Assembly: GCF_943372915.1 (NCBI RefSeq)
Contig: NZ_CALSAN010000017.1
Coordinates: forward strand, 22,547 to 86,546
DNA: 64,000 bases
Direction: 5' to 3'
Source: Ferrovibrio terrae_A
Lineage (GTDB): Bacteria > Pseudomonadota > Alphaproteobacteria > Ferrovibrionales > Ferrovibrionaceae
A program made the translations under genes and the position numbers. Below the pieces are notes generated by a model that searched no databases, was not told the DNA's origin, and was given only the letters and a program-made list of their open reading frames with translations. Shown here piece by piece: positions 34,882 through 43,235 of the stretch (its first letter is position 1; each line of letters starts with the position of its first letter).

Positions 34882-34901
34882 ATAGATGTATATACAGATA
34901 T
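34882..34901. promoter_or_regulatory. Candidate MarR operator in the fabF/marR divergent spacer
   Basis: A 20-base imperfect palindrome ATAGATGTAT/ATACAGATAT, centred on the perfect GTATATAC, lies in an unusually A/T-rich spacer. The hexamer CAGATA recurs at 34876, 34895 and 34910. MarR proteins typically bind such dyads between divergent genes; assignment to the adjacent regulator is inference. Confidence 0.4.
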
Positions 34902-34967
34902 TGCAGCTACAGATAAGATGGCGCTGCCCAATTTGCAAGGGCAGGCGAAGCCGGCTATCTAGAGAGG

Positions 34968-35441
34968 ATGGCCCGCAAAACCGATTCTGTGCTGGAGTCC
35001 GCGGCTTTCCGCCAGTTGATGGAGGAGGGCTGCACGGTTTTGCGCCTGCATGCGGCCACCCGGCTCAGCATGCAGGCCTATAACGCTTTCATGGCAGAGG
35101 TCGATCTCACCATGCCGCAATTCGCCACGCTGGCCTCGCTCTATCAGGAAGACGGTCTCTCCATGGCGGCGCTGGCGCAACTGATCGGCGTCGATGCCAC
35201 CACGCTGACCCGCAATCTGCGTCTGCTGGAACGGCGCGGCCTGGTGCTGCAGGATACGGCCGCCGATGATCGCCGCCGCCGTGTGGTGCGGCTGACGCCG
35301 GAAGGCCGCAGGCTTTTCCTCCGTGCAGTTCCGCTGTGGCAAAAGGCACAGGCGGCGCTGAAGAAACGTCTCGGTGTCACGCTGACCGAGGCTTTGCATA
35401 AACAGCTGACGCAGGTGGTCGAAAAACTGCGCGGCTCATAA
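34968..35441 (+). CDS. MarR-family transcriptional regulator
   Basis: A 157-residue winged-helix regulator. The DNA-binding core is visible as TMPQFATLASLYQEDGLSMAALAQLIGVDATTLTRNLRLLERRGLV, in the usual order of helix, recognition helix and wing (DRRRRVVRLTPEGRRL), flanked by dimerisation helices. MarR proteins usually repress a neighbouring gene and release DNA on binding a small phenolic or lipid ligand. Divergence from the fabF-like gene and the dyad between them suggest control of that gene and of itself. The DUF3237 gene follows 17 bases later in the same direction. Confidence 0.87.
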   Translation: MARKTDSVLESAAFRQLMEEGCTVLRLHAATRLSMQAYNAFMAEVDLTMPQFATLASLYQEDGLSMAALAQLIGVDATTLTRNLRLLERRGLVLQDTAADDRRRRVVRLTPEGRRLFLRAVPLWQKAQAALKKRLGVTLTEALHKQLTQVVEKLRGS

Positions 35442-35458
35442 AAGAAACTGGAGGAAAC

Positions 35459-35917
35459 ATGCTGACAGAAGTCTTTTCGCTGGCCGTCGATGTCGGCGTA
35501 CCGCAGAGCATCGGCAGGGATGCGAGCGGCGAGCGTCGCTGCGTGCCGATCACCGGTGGCAAGGTCAGCGGGAAGCTTACGGGTATGATTTTGTCCGGCG
35601 GTGCAGATTGGCAAACCTTACGACCCGATGGGCTGGCCGATCTCGATGCGCGCTACATGCTGAAGCTCGACGCTAATTCTCTAGGCGGGGGCGCGCAGGT
35701 GGAAGTGTGGAGCCGCGGCCTGCGCATCGGCCCGGCCGAGGTGATGGCGAAGCTGGCACGCGGCGAGCGTGTCGATCCATCGGCTTATTACATGCGCACG
35801 GCGATGCGGTTCGAGACCGCGGCGCCCGATCTGCAATGGCTGGTGCATCGCTTGCATGTCGGCCTGGGCGAACGCACGCCCGATCAGGTGCTGCTGAAGG
35901 TCTTCGCCGTCGACTAA
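35459..35917 (+). CDS. DUF3237 family protein
   Basis: A 152-residue beta-rich protein. The pattern ...PITGGKVSGKLTGMILSGGADWQTLRPDG (in parts) and YYMRTAMRFETAAPDLQWL is typical of DUF3237, a domain of unknown function with a barrel-like fold often found with degradative or redox genes. A strong GGAGGAAAC precedes the start, and it forms a unit with the marR gene. Its last 4 bases overlap the end of the convergent PAS sensor gene. Confidence 0.82.
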   Translation: MLTEVFSLAVDVGVPQSIGRDASGERRCVPITGGKVSGKLTGMILSGGADWQTLRPDGLADLDARYMLKLDANSLGGGAQVEVWSRGLRIGPAEVMAKLARGERVDPSAYYMRTAMRFETAAPDLQWLVHRLHVGLGERTPDQVLLKVFAVD

Positions 35918-37059
35918 TCCGGTTCGTGGCGCAGCAGGCCGCGAATCCAGGCAACGCTGCCATCGGCGGCGCGTTCGCTTTCGGCAATCGACTGCAGCCA
36001 GCGCGGCTTCGCGGTTTCGCCGGCCACGCGGAAGCTGACGGAATCACGCGCGGCGCCATGGCGCAGGCGCTGGTAATGGGCGCGCACGATCTCGCGGTCA
36101 TCGGGATGCACGCAGTCGAGCCAGGCGGCCAGGGCGGCCGGGCAGGATTGCGGTGCCAGGCCGAGCAGACGGTAGAACTGGTCGCTCCAGGCCACCTCGC
36201 CATCGGGTGCCTGCCAGTGCCAGGAACCGGTCTGGGTGATGCGCTGCAGCGTCGCCATATCGGCCAGCACCATGTGATGGGCGCTTTCCAGTTCGGCATG
36301 GCTGGTTTCGGCGGCATGGCGGGCGCGATCGATCTCGCCGATCAGTTCGGCATTGCGCAGGCGCAGCGCGGCAGACAGGCGTTCACGGCGGTTGTTGACC
36401 TGGGCGCAGAAGCATTGCGCCGCCAGCAGGATGGTGCCGAAGAAGGCCATGCCCACGGTGCTCGGCTCGCCGAACAGGAAGCCGCGCGCGAAGAACGGCA
36501 CCGAGATGCCGATGATGAAGGCGTAGAAGGACGGCAGATGCATCGCCCGGGTGTTAAGGCTGCTGGTGGTCAGGCCGGCCCAGGCCACGCAGAGCAGCGC
36601 CTGCAGCGCAAAGTCGCCGGGCGGATAGCCGAACCAGCCGACCAGGCCCCAGCTTAAACCGGTGGCGCCGCAGCCGATGGCAAAACGCATGCCCCAGTCG
36701 GTGGTGGTGTCGTAGCCGCCGCTTTCGGTATAGGCGTCGCGCAGGCGGTCGAGATACAGCGTGCCAGCGGCATAGAGCAGGCCGATGCCGGCAATATGCC
36801 ACCAGGTCAGATAATCCTGGTAGATCACGAAGGCGCCGAACAGCATCGGGATCGGCACATAGCGGGTGGCAAAGCTGCTCTGGTACAGCCGCTCGATCAG
36901 CATGGAATCGATTTTCGGATCGCGGCTGTCGAGCAGCGATTCGTCGTCCTCACTCAGCCGCTGCAGCAATGCAGCAGATGCGGTTTGCTGATCCTTCACG
37001 CCCTGTCCCCAGTTGCCGGCTTCCGACCCAAGCGGCACTGCGCAGGGTATCACCCGCAT
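35914..37059 (-). CDS. Membrane PAS sensor without output domain (paralogue of the kinase at 31.6-33.4 kb)
   Basis: A 381-residue protein with the same plan as the N-terminal 365 residues of the degenerate kinase: IERLYQSSFATRY, about six membrane helices (residues 68-215), MHLPSFYAFI, SAALRLRNAEL, then a PAS/PAC domain (TGSWHWQAPDGEVAWSDQFYRLLGLAP, VHPDDREIV). It stops at the exact point where the kinase domain starts in the paralogue (GLLRHEPD against GTLRDVTRQR). No kinase, GGDEF or DNA-binding domain follows. The start at 37059 is tentative. It could titrate or signal through the same partner as the kinase. Confidence 0.75.
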   Translation of the reverse strand: MRVIPCAVPLGSEAGNWGQGVKDQQTASAALLQRLSEDDESLLDSRDPKIDSMLIERLYQSSFATRYVPIPMLFGAFVIYQDYLTWWHIAGIGLLYAAGTLYLDRLRDAYTESGGYDTTTDWGMRFAIGCGATGLSWGLVGWFGYPPGDFALQALLCVAWAGLTTSSLNTRAMHLPSFYAFIIGISVPFFARGFLFGEPSTVGMAFFGTILLAAQCFCAQVNNRRERLSAALRLRNAELIGEIDRARHAAETSHAELESAHHMVLADMATLQRITQTGSWHWQAPDGEVAWSDQFYRLLGLAPQSCPAALAAWLDCVHPDDREIVRAHYQRLRHGAARDSVSFRVAGETAKPRWLQSIAESERAADGSVAWIRGLLRHEPD

Positions 37060-37143
37060 GGCGAATCAGGCCAGCACGAAGCCGCGCAACGCGTGGGATT
37101 TTGATGTGGAAAACGCCGGGCGGAAGACTCGCGAAACGGGTGG

Positions 37144-38397
37144 TCAGCCCAGTTCTGCGCGCAGCTTCTGGCGCAGAATGTCGATCGGCTTGAGCTGGCC
37201 CTCGACCTCGATATGCCAGAAGGTCCAGCCGTTGCAGGCGCTCGCCCCCATCACATGGGCGCCCATCTTGTGGATCGAGCCGCTGGCATCGCGGGTGGCA
37301 AGGCTGCCATCGGCGCGAACCTTGGCGGAAAACCGCCGCGACTGATCGAACAGCACGGTGCCGGGCTGCAGCAGGCCGCGTTCGACCACCCAGCCGAAGG
37401 GGATGCGCGGTTCGTCTTTCTTCGAACGCATGGTCTCGACATCGTCATGCGCGGCCGGCTGCACGGTAGCGATGCGGCGCTCGGCGGCCTTGGCATAGGT
37501 AGTTTCGCGTTCGATACCGATGAAGCGACGGCCGAGCCGCTTGGCCACGGCGCCGGTGGTGCCAGAGCCGAAGAAAGGATCGAGGATCACATCGCCCGGC
37601 TTGGTGGAGGCGATGATCACGCGATGCAGCAGGGCTTCGGGCTTTTGCGTCGGATGTGTCTTGGCCCCAGAGTCGCCGCGCAGGCGTTCGCCGCCCGAGC
37701 AGATCGGGATCAGCCAGTCGGAGCGCATCTGCAGGTCTTCGTTCAGCGCCTTCATGGCGTCGTAGTTGAAGGTGTAGCCGCGCGCATTCTGGTCCTTGCT
37801 GCACCAGATCAGCGTCTCATGCGCATTGGTGAAGCGCTTGCCGCGGAAATTCGGCATCGGGTTGGTCTTGCGCCACACCACGTCGTTCAACATCCAGAAG
37901 CCGAGATCCTGCAGCTGGGCGCCAAGGCGGAAGATGTTGTGGTAGCTGCCGATCACCCAGATGGTGCCATTGGGCTTGAGCAGGCGCTGCGCCGCCTTCA
38001 GCCAGGCCTGCGAGAATTTGTCGTATTCGGCAAAAGAAGCGAACTTGTCCCAGTCGTCATCGACCGCATCCACCACGCTGTCATTCGGCCGGCGCAGTTC
38101 GCCGGTGAGCTGCAGGTTGTAGGGCGGGTCGGCGAAAATGCAGTCGATCGATTCCGCCGGCAGGGCATTCATCTGGGCGATGCATTCGCCGAGCAGGATC
38201 CTGTCCAGCGGCAGGTCGGGATGCGGTACGGCCTGTGCCAGTTCGGCGCGGGCAGGCTTGGCCATGAGAGGCTTGGCACGCGTGGCGGTTGCGGTGCGGC
38301 TCGCATCCGGGCTGGTGCCGACCAGGCTGAGATGGCCTTTACGCAGCCCCGGTTTGTTGCGGGACTTGCTGGTCGGATCAATAAACGTCGGCGCCAT
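37144..38397 (-). CDS. ccrM: CcrM-type adenine DNA methyltransferase (GANTC)
   Basis: A 417-residue beta-class N6-adenine methyltransferase. DPPYNLQ (catalytic, residues 90-96) precedes the SAM-binding FFGSGTTG, the order of the beta class. The body follows Caulobacter CcrM closely in wording: DCIFADPPYNLQ, VDAVDDDWDKF, WVIGSYHNIFRLG, NPMPNFRGKRF, THPTQKPEALL and the C-terminal GSIHKMGA...ACNGWTFWH. The C-terminal domain gives GANTC recognition. Relative to the 358-residue Caulobacter protein there is a basic N-terminal extension of about 50 residues; an ATG at codon 45 could be the true start. It is next to rnhB, as is usual, and its spacer has two GANTC sites. Confidence 0.94.
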   Translation of the reverse strand: MAPTFIDPTSKSRNKPGLRKGHLSLVGTSPDASRTATATRAKPLMAKPARAELAQAVPHPDLPLDRILLGECIAQMNALPAESIDCIFADPPYNLQLTGELRRPNDSVVDAVDDDWDKFASFAEYDKFSQAWLKAAQRLLKPNGTIWVIGSYHNIFRLGAQLQDLGFWMLNDVVWRKTNPMPNFRGKRFTNAHETLIWCSKDQNARGYTFNYDAMKALNEDLQMRSDWLIPICSGGERLRGDSGAKTHPTQKPEALLHRVIIASTKPGDVILDPFFGSGTTGAVAKRLGRRFIGIERETTYAKAAERRIATVQPAAHDDVETMRSKKDEPRIPFGWVVERGLLQPGTVLFDQSRRFSAKVRADGSLATRDASGSIHKMGAHVMGASACNGWTFWHIEVEGQLKPIDILRQKLRAELG

Positions 38398-38432
38398 CTG
38401 CGGATCATCCCCTAAAAGACCCGCAAGTCATA

Positions 38433-38470
38433 GATTCTATTAGGTTAATCAAATCCTTAAATGGTGAATC
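38433..38470. promoter_or_regulatory. GANTC pair and TTAA-N8-TTAA in the ccrM/rnhB spacer
   Basis: The 80-base spacer is A/T-rich and holds GATTC (38433-38437) and GAATC (38466-38470), with TTAA (38445-38448) and TTAA (38457-38460) between them. In Caulobacter, ccrM transcription depends on CtrA (TTAA-N7-TTAA) and on GANTC methylation state. Here the spacer is 8, one longer than consensus, so CtrA binding is only a possibility. Confidence 0.4.
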
Positions 38471-38477
38471 TTTGTTA

Positions 38478-39137
38478 TCACACCAGATGTAGAGTCAGCT
38501 GCTCCCTGATAGGCGCAAAACCTAGTCGGTGGTGTTTTGTGACACCGGCGGTTTTCAGTCCGGCCTGATGCGCGGCGGTGCCATAACCCTTGTTTCGGTC
38601 CCAGCCATAGGCCGGATAGCGCAGGTGCAGTTTGGCCATGGCGCGGTCGCGCACCACCTTGGCCACGATCGAGGCGGCGGCGATCGACAGGCTGAGCGCA
38701 TCGCCGTCCACCACGCCGGTGGCGGGGCAGCAGAGCTGCTTCGGGCAATGCGGGCCATCGATCAGCGCATGGGCCGGCACAATGCGCAGGGCTGTCACCG
38801 CCCGCTGCATCGCCAGCATGGTGGCGTGGAAGATGTTGAGCCGGCCGATCTCGGCTACCGATGCGGCGCCGATGCCGATATGGGCATGGCCGTCGCGGGC
38901 ATAGTCGAACAGGCGGGCGAACAGCGCCTCGCGCTCGGCGGCCGTCAGTTTCTTGGAGTCATCCAGGCCACGGGGCCGCTTGCGCCGATCCAGGATCACG
39001 GCGGCCGCCACCACCGGCCCGGCCAGCGGGCCGCGGCCGGCCTCATCGACGCCGCAGATCAGGCCGTCAGCCAGATCGGCCGCCAGCCTCAGTTCCAGCG
39101 CAAAATCCGGCACCGCGCCACTCCCCCCAAATGCCAA
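38478..39137 (-). CDS. rnhB: Ribonuclease HII
   Basis: A 219-residue enzyme that cuts RNA in RNA-DNA hybrids and at single ribonucleotides. The first motif CGVDEAGRGPLAGPVVAAAV contains the metal-binding Asp-Glu pair; DDSKKLTAAERE and LIDGPHCPK, VVDGDALSLSIAAASIVAKVVRDR and YPAYGWDRNKGYGT follow in the correct order. It is upstream of ccrM on the same strand (80-base gap), a conserved pairing in the class. Confidence 0.95.
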   Translation of the reverse strand: MAFGGSGAVPDFALELRLAADLADGLICGVDEAGRGPLAGPVVAAAVILDRRKRPRGLDDSKKLTAAEREALFARLFDYARDGHAHIGIGAASVAEIGRLNIFHATMLAMQRAVTALRIVPAHALIDGPHCPKQLCCPATGVVDGDALSLSIAAASIVAKVVRDRAMAKLHLRYPAYGWDRNKGYGTAAHQAGLKTAGVTKHHRLGFAPIREQLTLHLV

Positions 39138-39238
39138 GCTTCTGCCATGAAGCGTATTATATACTCGCCTGCCTTGCCCGCATCCGGCGCGGTGTGGAAA
39201 AGTCTCGGAAAACCCCCCAGAACAACCGGCGGAGCAGC

Positions 39239-40039
39239 ATGCAGTCCCAGATCGTTGATGCAGATGGCGAAATCCTGACCCGGCGCGAGGGCGCGATTGC
39301 CCTGATCGGGATCAACCGCCCGGCCAAGCTGAACGGCTTCACGCCCAAGATGCTGAAGGAACTGGCCGCTGCCTACACGGCTTTTGAAGCCGATGCCCAG
39401 GCCCGCGTCGCCGTGCTCTATGCCGAGGGGCCGCATTTCACCGCCGGCCTGGATCTGCCCAAGGTGGCGCCGCTGATGGGCGACAACAACCTGCTGGTCG
39501 CGCCCGGCCAGATCGATCCCTGCAACAATGTCGGCCCGTTCCGCAGCAAGCCGGTGGTCGCTGCCGTGCAGGGCATCACCTATACCATTGGCATCGAGCT
39601 GATGCTGGCGGCCGATATGGTGGTGGCAGCCAGCGACTGCCGCTTCAGCCAGCTGGAAGTGAAGCGCGGCATCATGGCGACCGGCGGCGCCACCATCCGC
39701 ATGGTCGAACGTGCCGGCTGGGGCAATGCCATGCGTTACCTGCTCACCGGCGATGAATTCGATGTCGCCACCGCGCTGCGCTTCGGCTTCGTGCAGGAGG
39801 TCACCGCGCCCGGCGACCAGCTGAACGAGGCGATCCGTCTGGCCGAACGCATTGCCGCCCAGGCGCCGCTGGCGGTCTCGGCCACACTGCGCAACGCCCG
39901 CATCGCCGTGGAAACCGGCCCGGCGTCGGCGGTGGCAAATTTCCATCCGACCCAGAAGGCACTTATGGCCAGCGAGGATGTTAAGGAAGGTGTCGCCAGC
40001 TTCGTGGAGCGGCGCGCCGCGCGTTTTAAAGGACAATGA
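39239..40039 (+). CDS. Enoyl-CoA hydratase/isomerase (crotonase) family protein
   Basis: A 266-residue crotonase-fold protein. The oxyanion strand FTAGLDLPKV and the helix VQGITYTIGIELMLAADMVVA are clear. Both catalytic Glu positions of hydratases appear kept, in IELML and in QLEVKRGI. The N-terminal NRPAKLNGFTPKML is typical. The CoA substrate cannot be read. The ATG at 39239 is set by homology and by GGCGGAGC upstream. Its stop overlaps the next gene's start (ATGA). Confidence 0.86.
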   Translation: MQSQIVDADGEILTRREGAIALIGINRPAKLNGFTPKMLKELAAAYTAFEADAQARVAVLYAEGPHFTAGLDLPKVAPLMGDNNLLVAPGQIDPCNNVGPFRSKPVVAAVQGITYTIGIELMLAADMVVAASDCRFSQLEVKRGIMATGGATIRMVERAGWGNAMRYLLTGDEFDVATALRFGFVQEVTAPGDQLNEAIRLAERIAAQAPLAVSATLRNARIAVETGPASAVANFHPTQKALMASEDVKEGVASFVERRAARFKGQ

Positions 40040-41511
40040 CCATGTCGCGATGTGTCGTTATCGCCTGTCTTGCTGCCGGCCTGTTTGCGGCCCCCATGAC
40101 GATTCCGCAGGCGTCGGCGCAGATCTTCATGTCGCCCGAGGAGGCCAAGAAGCTCGGCACCCAGGAACATCCGAAAATCCTGAAAGAGTTCGGCGGCGTC
40201 TATGATGACCCCAATATCGGCGCCTATGTCGCCGGCATCGCCGGGCGCATTGCCGGCCAGTCGGGCCAGCCGGCGTCGAGCTTCACCTTCACGGTGCTCA
40301 ATTCGCCGATCGTCAATGCCTTCGCGCTGCCCGGCGGCTATGTCTACATCACGCGCGGCACCCTGGCGCTGGCCAACAATGAAGCCGAGGCAGCCGGCGT
40401 GCTCGGCCATGAAATCGGCCATGTGATCGCGCAGCATTCGGAAAAACGCTACGACCGCTCGCTCATCACCCAGGGGGCGGTTGGCATCGGCTCGGTGCTG
40501 GGCTCGATCTTCCTCGGCTCCGGTGCCGGTGATCTGGTCGGCCAGCTCGGCAGTGTCGGCGGTGGCCTCTATCTCGCCGGCTTCAGCCGCGAGAACGAAC
40601 TGGAAGCCGACACCATCGGCGTGAAGCTGTTGGCCCGCGTTGGCTACGCGCCCGAAGCGCAGGCTGCCTTCCTGCAGTCGATGAGCAATTATGGCGACCT
40701 GGCCGGCAAGATGGCCGGCCGCAATGGCGGCGGCGGCGGAGTCAGCGATCTGTTCGCCACCCATCCGGGTGGACCGCAGCGCGTGAAGGAGGCGATGGCG
40801 GCGGCGAAGGAATATCCCAACAGCCCGGTCTATCGCCGCGACGAATATCTGGATCGCATCGACGGCATGATCTATGGCGACGATCCCAAGGAAGGCGTGG
40901 TGCGCGGCAATACCTTCACGCATCCCGGCCTGCGGGTCGGCTTCAGCATGCCGGATGGCTGGCCGATCACCAATGCCAGTGATGCGGTGGTGGCCAGCAA
41001 CTCGGCCGGCCGCATCCAGTTCGATATCGAGGGTGACAAGAAGAAGGTGCAGGCCTCGCGCAACGCGCAGGATTATCTCACCCGCATCTGGGTGCCCAAG
41101 CTGCCGCTGAAGAATGTTGAGACGATCAAGGTGAATGGCATGCCGGCCGCCACTGCCACGGCGCGCATCCAGCTGAAAAGCGGCAATGCCGATGTGCGGT
41201 TCGTCGCCGTCGGCTTCCCCACCGACGACATCATGCGCTTTGTCGTGATTGCGCCACCGGGCGGCCTTGGCAAAATCGACCAGCTGGCGCTGCGCAGCAT
41301 CAACACGCTGAAGCATCTGAGCGCGGCGGAAGCCGCTGCGGTGAAGCCGGTGCGGCTGAAGGTGGTGAAGGTGGGCAGCGGCGATACGGTGGAGAGTTAC
41401 GCCAAGGTCGCACCGCTCGGATCTTATGCGACCGAACAGCTGCGGCTGCTGAATGCGCTGAAGGACAGCGAACAGCCCAAGCCGGGCGAACGCTTCAAGA
41501 CGGTGGAGTAA
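40036..41511 (+). CDS. Periplasmic M48-family metalloprotease (BepA-like) with LysM-like C-terminus
   Basis: A 491-residue exported protease. Signal peptide (residues 1-28, ending ASAQ), then the M48 core with GGYVYITRGTLALANNEAEAAGVLGHEIGHV: HEIGH at 125-129 gives the zinc ligands and catalytic Glu, and Glu190 in NELEAD is the third ligand. A Gly-rich linker (RNGGGGG, near 237) precedes an unassigned beta domain. The last 50 residues (VGSGDTVESYAKVAPLGSYATEQLRLLNAL) resemble a LysM-like module common in alphaproteobacterial members. Such proteins help outer-membrane protein quality control. Coupled to the crotonase gene by ATGA. Confidence 0.88.
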   Translation: MTMSRCVVIACLAAGLFAAPMTIPQASAQIFMSPEEAKKLGTQEHPKILKEFGGVYDDPNIGAYVAGIAGRIAGQSGQPASSFTFTVLNSPIVNAFALPGGYVYITRGTLALANNEAEAAGVLGHEIGHVIAQHSEKRYDRSLITQGAVGIGSVLGSIFLGSGAGDLVGQLGSVGGGLYLAGFSRENELEADTIGVKLLARVGYAPEAQAAFLQSMSNYGDLAGKMAGRNGGGGGVSDLFATHPGGPQRVKEAMAAAKEYPNSPVYRRDEYLDRIDGMIYGDDPKEGVVRGNTFTHPGLRVGFSMPDGWPITNASDAVVASNSAGRIQFDIEGDKKKVQASRNAQDYLTRIWVPKLPLKNVETIKVNGMPAATATARIQLKSGNADVRFVAVGFPTDDIMRFVVIAPPGGLGKIDQLALRSINTLKHLSAAEAAAVKPVRLKVVKVGSGDTVESYAKVAPLGSYATEQLRLLNALKDSEQPKPGERFKTVE

Positions 41512-41517
41512 GCCAGC

Positions 41518-42477
41518 TCAGTTCGGCTGCAGTCCGGGAATGTCGCCCAGCCGCCGGCGCAGGCGGGTCAGGGCCTGATGTTCCAGCTGACGCACGCGCT
41601 CCTTTGAAATGCCCATATGGGCACCGATGCGCTCCAGCGTGATCGTGTGATCCGAGAAGAAGCGCGCCTGCAGGATGCGGCGTTCGCGTTCGGGCAGATC
41701 GGCCAGCGCCTCGCCCAGCCAGCGTTTCTGGATGCGGCTGTCATGGCGCGCCATCGACAGGGCTTCGGGATCGGGCCGGTCATCCACCAGCAGATCCTGC
41801 CAGTCGCTGTCGCCATCGATGCCGATCACCGCATTCAGTGAGCGATCACCGGCGGCCAGCCGGCCTTCCATATGGGCGACATCGCTTTCGCTGACATTGA
41901 GCTGGCGCGCCAGCATGCGGCGTCCTTCGGGTGTCAGCACATCCTGGCCGCCGCGCTCGATGCGCGCGCGCAGGCGGCGCAGGTTGAAGAACAGCGACTT
42001 GTGTGCCGCCGTGGTGCCGGTGCGCACGATCGACCAGTTGCGCAGCACGAAATCTTGGATCGCGGCGCGGATCCACCAGGAGGCATAGGTGGAGAACCGC
42101 ACCTCGCGGGCCGGCTCGAAACGCGCGGCGGCCTGCATCAGGCCGAGGTTGCCTTCCTGGATCAGATCGCTGACCGGCAGGCCGTAATGGCGGAAGCGCA
42201 CGGCGGTGGAGATCACCAGGCGCATATGCGGCGCCACCAGTTTATGCAGGGCGGTCTGGTCCTGGTGGTCGCGCCAGGCCTGGGCGAGGGCGACTTCCTG
42301 CTCGGGTGACAGCAGCGGCAGGCGCATGGCGCGGCGCACGAAAGCACGGTCGCCGTCAATCGCGACACTGTCGCGTTCGACGCTGGCACGGGCGACACCG
42401 GCACGGGCAACAGGAACGGATCCAGGCGCTCCGTCCTCGGCATCCAATAAGGTTAGTCGGCTCCGTTCTGGCGTCAT
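41518..42477 (-). CDS. rpoH: RNA polymerase sigma-32-type factor (RpoH family)
   Basis: A 319-residue group-3 sigma factor. Region 2 shows LVISTAVRFRHYGLPVSDLIQEGNLGLMQAAARFEP and FSTYASWWIRAAIQDFVLRN; the RpoH box appears as AAHKSLFFNLRRLR; region 4 has LPERERRILQARFFSDHTITLERIGAHMGISKERVRQLE (motifs in order). The first 45 residues are unlike standard RpoH and may vary in start; alphaproteobacteria often carry two or more RpoH paralogues, and this one may serve a specific stress. Its 3' end is 6 bases from the M48 gene stop on the other strand. Confidence 0.9.
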   Translation of the reverse strand: MTPERSRLTLLDAEDGAPGSVPVARAGVARASVERDSVAIDGDRAFVRRAMRLPLLSPEQEVALAQAWRDHQDQTALHKLVAPHMRLVISTAVRFRHYGLPVSDLIQEGNLGLMQAAARFEPAREVRFSTYASWWIRAAIQDFVLRNWSIVRTGTTAAHKSLFFNLRRLRARIERGGQDVLTPEGRRMLARQLNVSESDVAHMEGRLAAGDRSLNAVIGIDGDSDWQDLLVDDRPDPEALSMARHDSRIQKRWLGEALADLPERERRILQARFFSDHTITLERIGAHMGISKERVRQLEHQALTRLRRRLGDIPGLQPN

Positions 42478-42572
42478 GGCAGCCTCGCTGGTCTGCCAAT
42501 TCTACGCCTGTGCCCGGCAGGCGGATCACTCACGGCTGCGTGAAACAGCCGCCAGCCGCTGCGGCCTGCGGA

Positions 42573-43187
42573 TCAGAGTACCGTGCGGGCCGTGGTGGAT
42601 GTGCCGGGGCGCAGCGGCGGGCGCCAGGGTCCGGCAATGTTGCAGGCGAGGAAGCGGCACACCTTGCCGTCGGGCCCGGCCAGCGGCAGGGCCAGTCGCT
42701 GCCAGGATTCCACCGCCACATGGGCCGGCGGGAAATGATGCGAGTAGTAGGAGGCCTGGCGCAGGCAGGCGGCGCGATACAGCGAGCGGAAGAAGATCGA
42801 GACATAGTTGCCGCCGTCGATATCCGACAGCAGCCGGCCGGTCATGTCGCGGCCATAGGTTTCAGCCACCTTGGTGCCATAGACGCGGAAGCGGCCATTC
42901 CAGCCGTCATCCAGCACATCGATCAGCACGATATGGCCGAGCGCCGGCTTGAGATCGAAGGGTGTCACCGCGCTGGCCAGCGGCAGGGTCGCCTCGCCGC
43001 GCAGCCGGTCCCAGTACCCGATCAGAAATCGCAACACGTCATGATCGGTAACCGCACTGGTTGGGGACCAGACCAGCGTTTCCAGTCTTGCGCCACGGGC
43101 GGCGAAATAGTCCTTGAGGATCGGTTGCCGGTCATCGAGAAGATCTGCGACCAGCTGCTCCATTTCGGAGGTCTGCATGCGCGCCAT
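42573..43187 (-). CDS. Stand-alone PAS-domain protein
   Basis: A 204-residue protein with one PAS_5-type fold: LIGYWDRLRGEATLPLASAVTPFDLKPALGHIVLIDVLDD in order, RFRVYGTKVAETYGRDMTGRLLSDID, and a C-terminal QRLALPLAGPDGKV. It belongs to the same general group as the PAS proteins at 6.4, 16.2, 16.8, 55.1 and 55.8 kb but is more distant. No output domain. The start is uncertain (ATG at 43178 is possible). It lies between the sigma factor and the phosphoesterase-like gene on the same strand, 19-100 bases from each. Confidence 0.68.
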   Translation of the reverse strand: MARMQTSEMEQLVADLLDDRQPILKDYFAARGARLETLVWSPTSAVTDHDVLRFLIGYWDRLRGEATLPLASAVTPFDLKPALGHIVLIDVLDDGWNGRFRVYGTKVAETYGRDMTGRLLSDIDGGNYVSIFFRSLYRAACLRQASYYSHHFPPAHVAVESWQRLALPLAGPDGKVCRFLACNIAGPWRPPLRPGTSTTARTVL

Positions 43188-43235
43188 GCTACTGGTGCGG
43201 CCAGCCGGCGCAACCATCAGGGGTTGGTTTACCGG

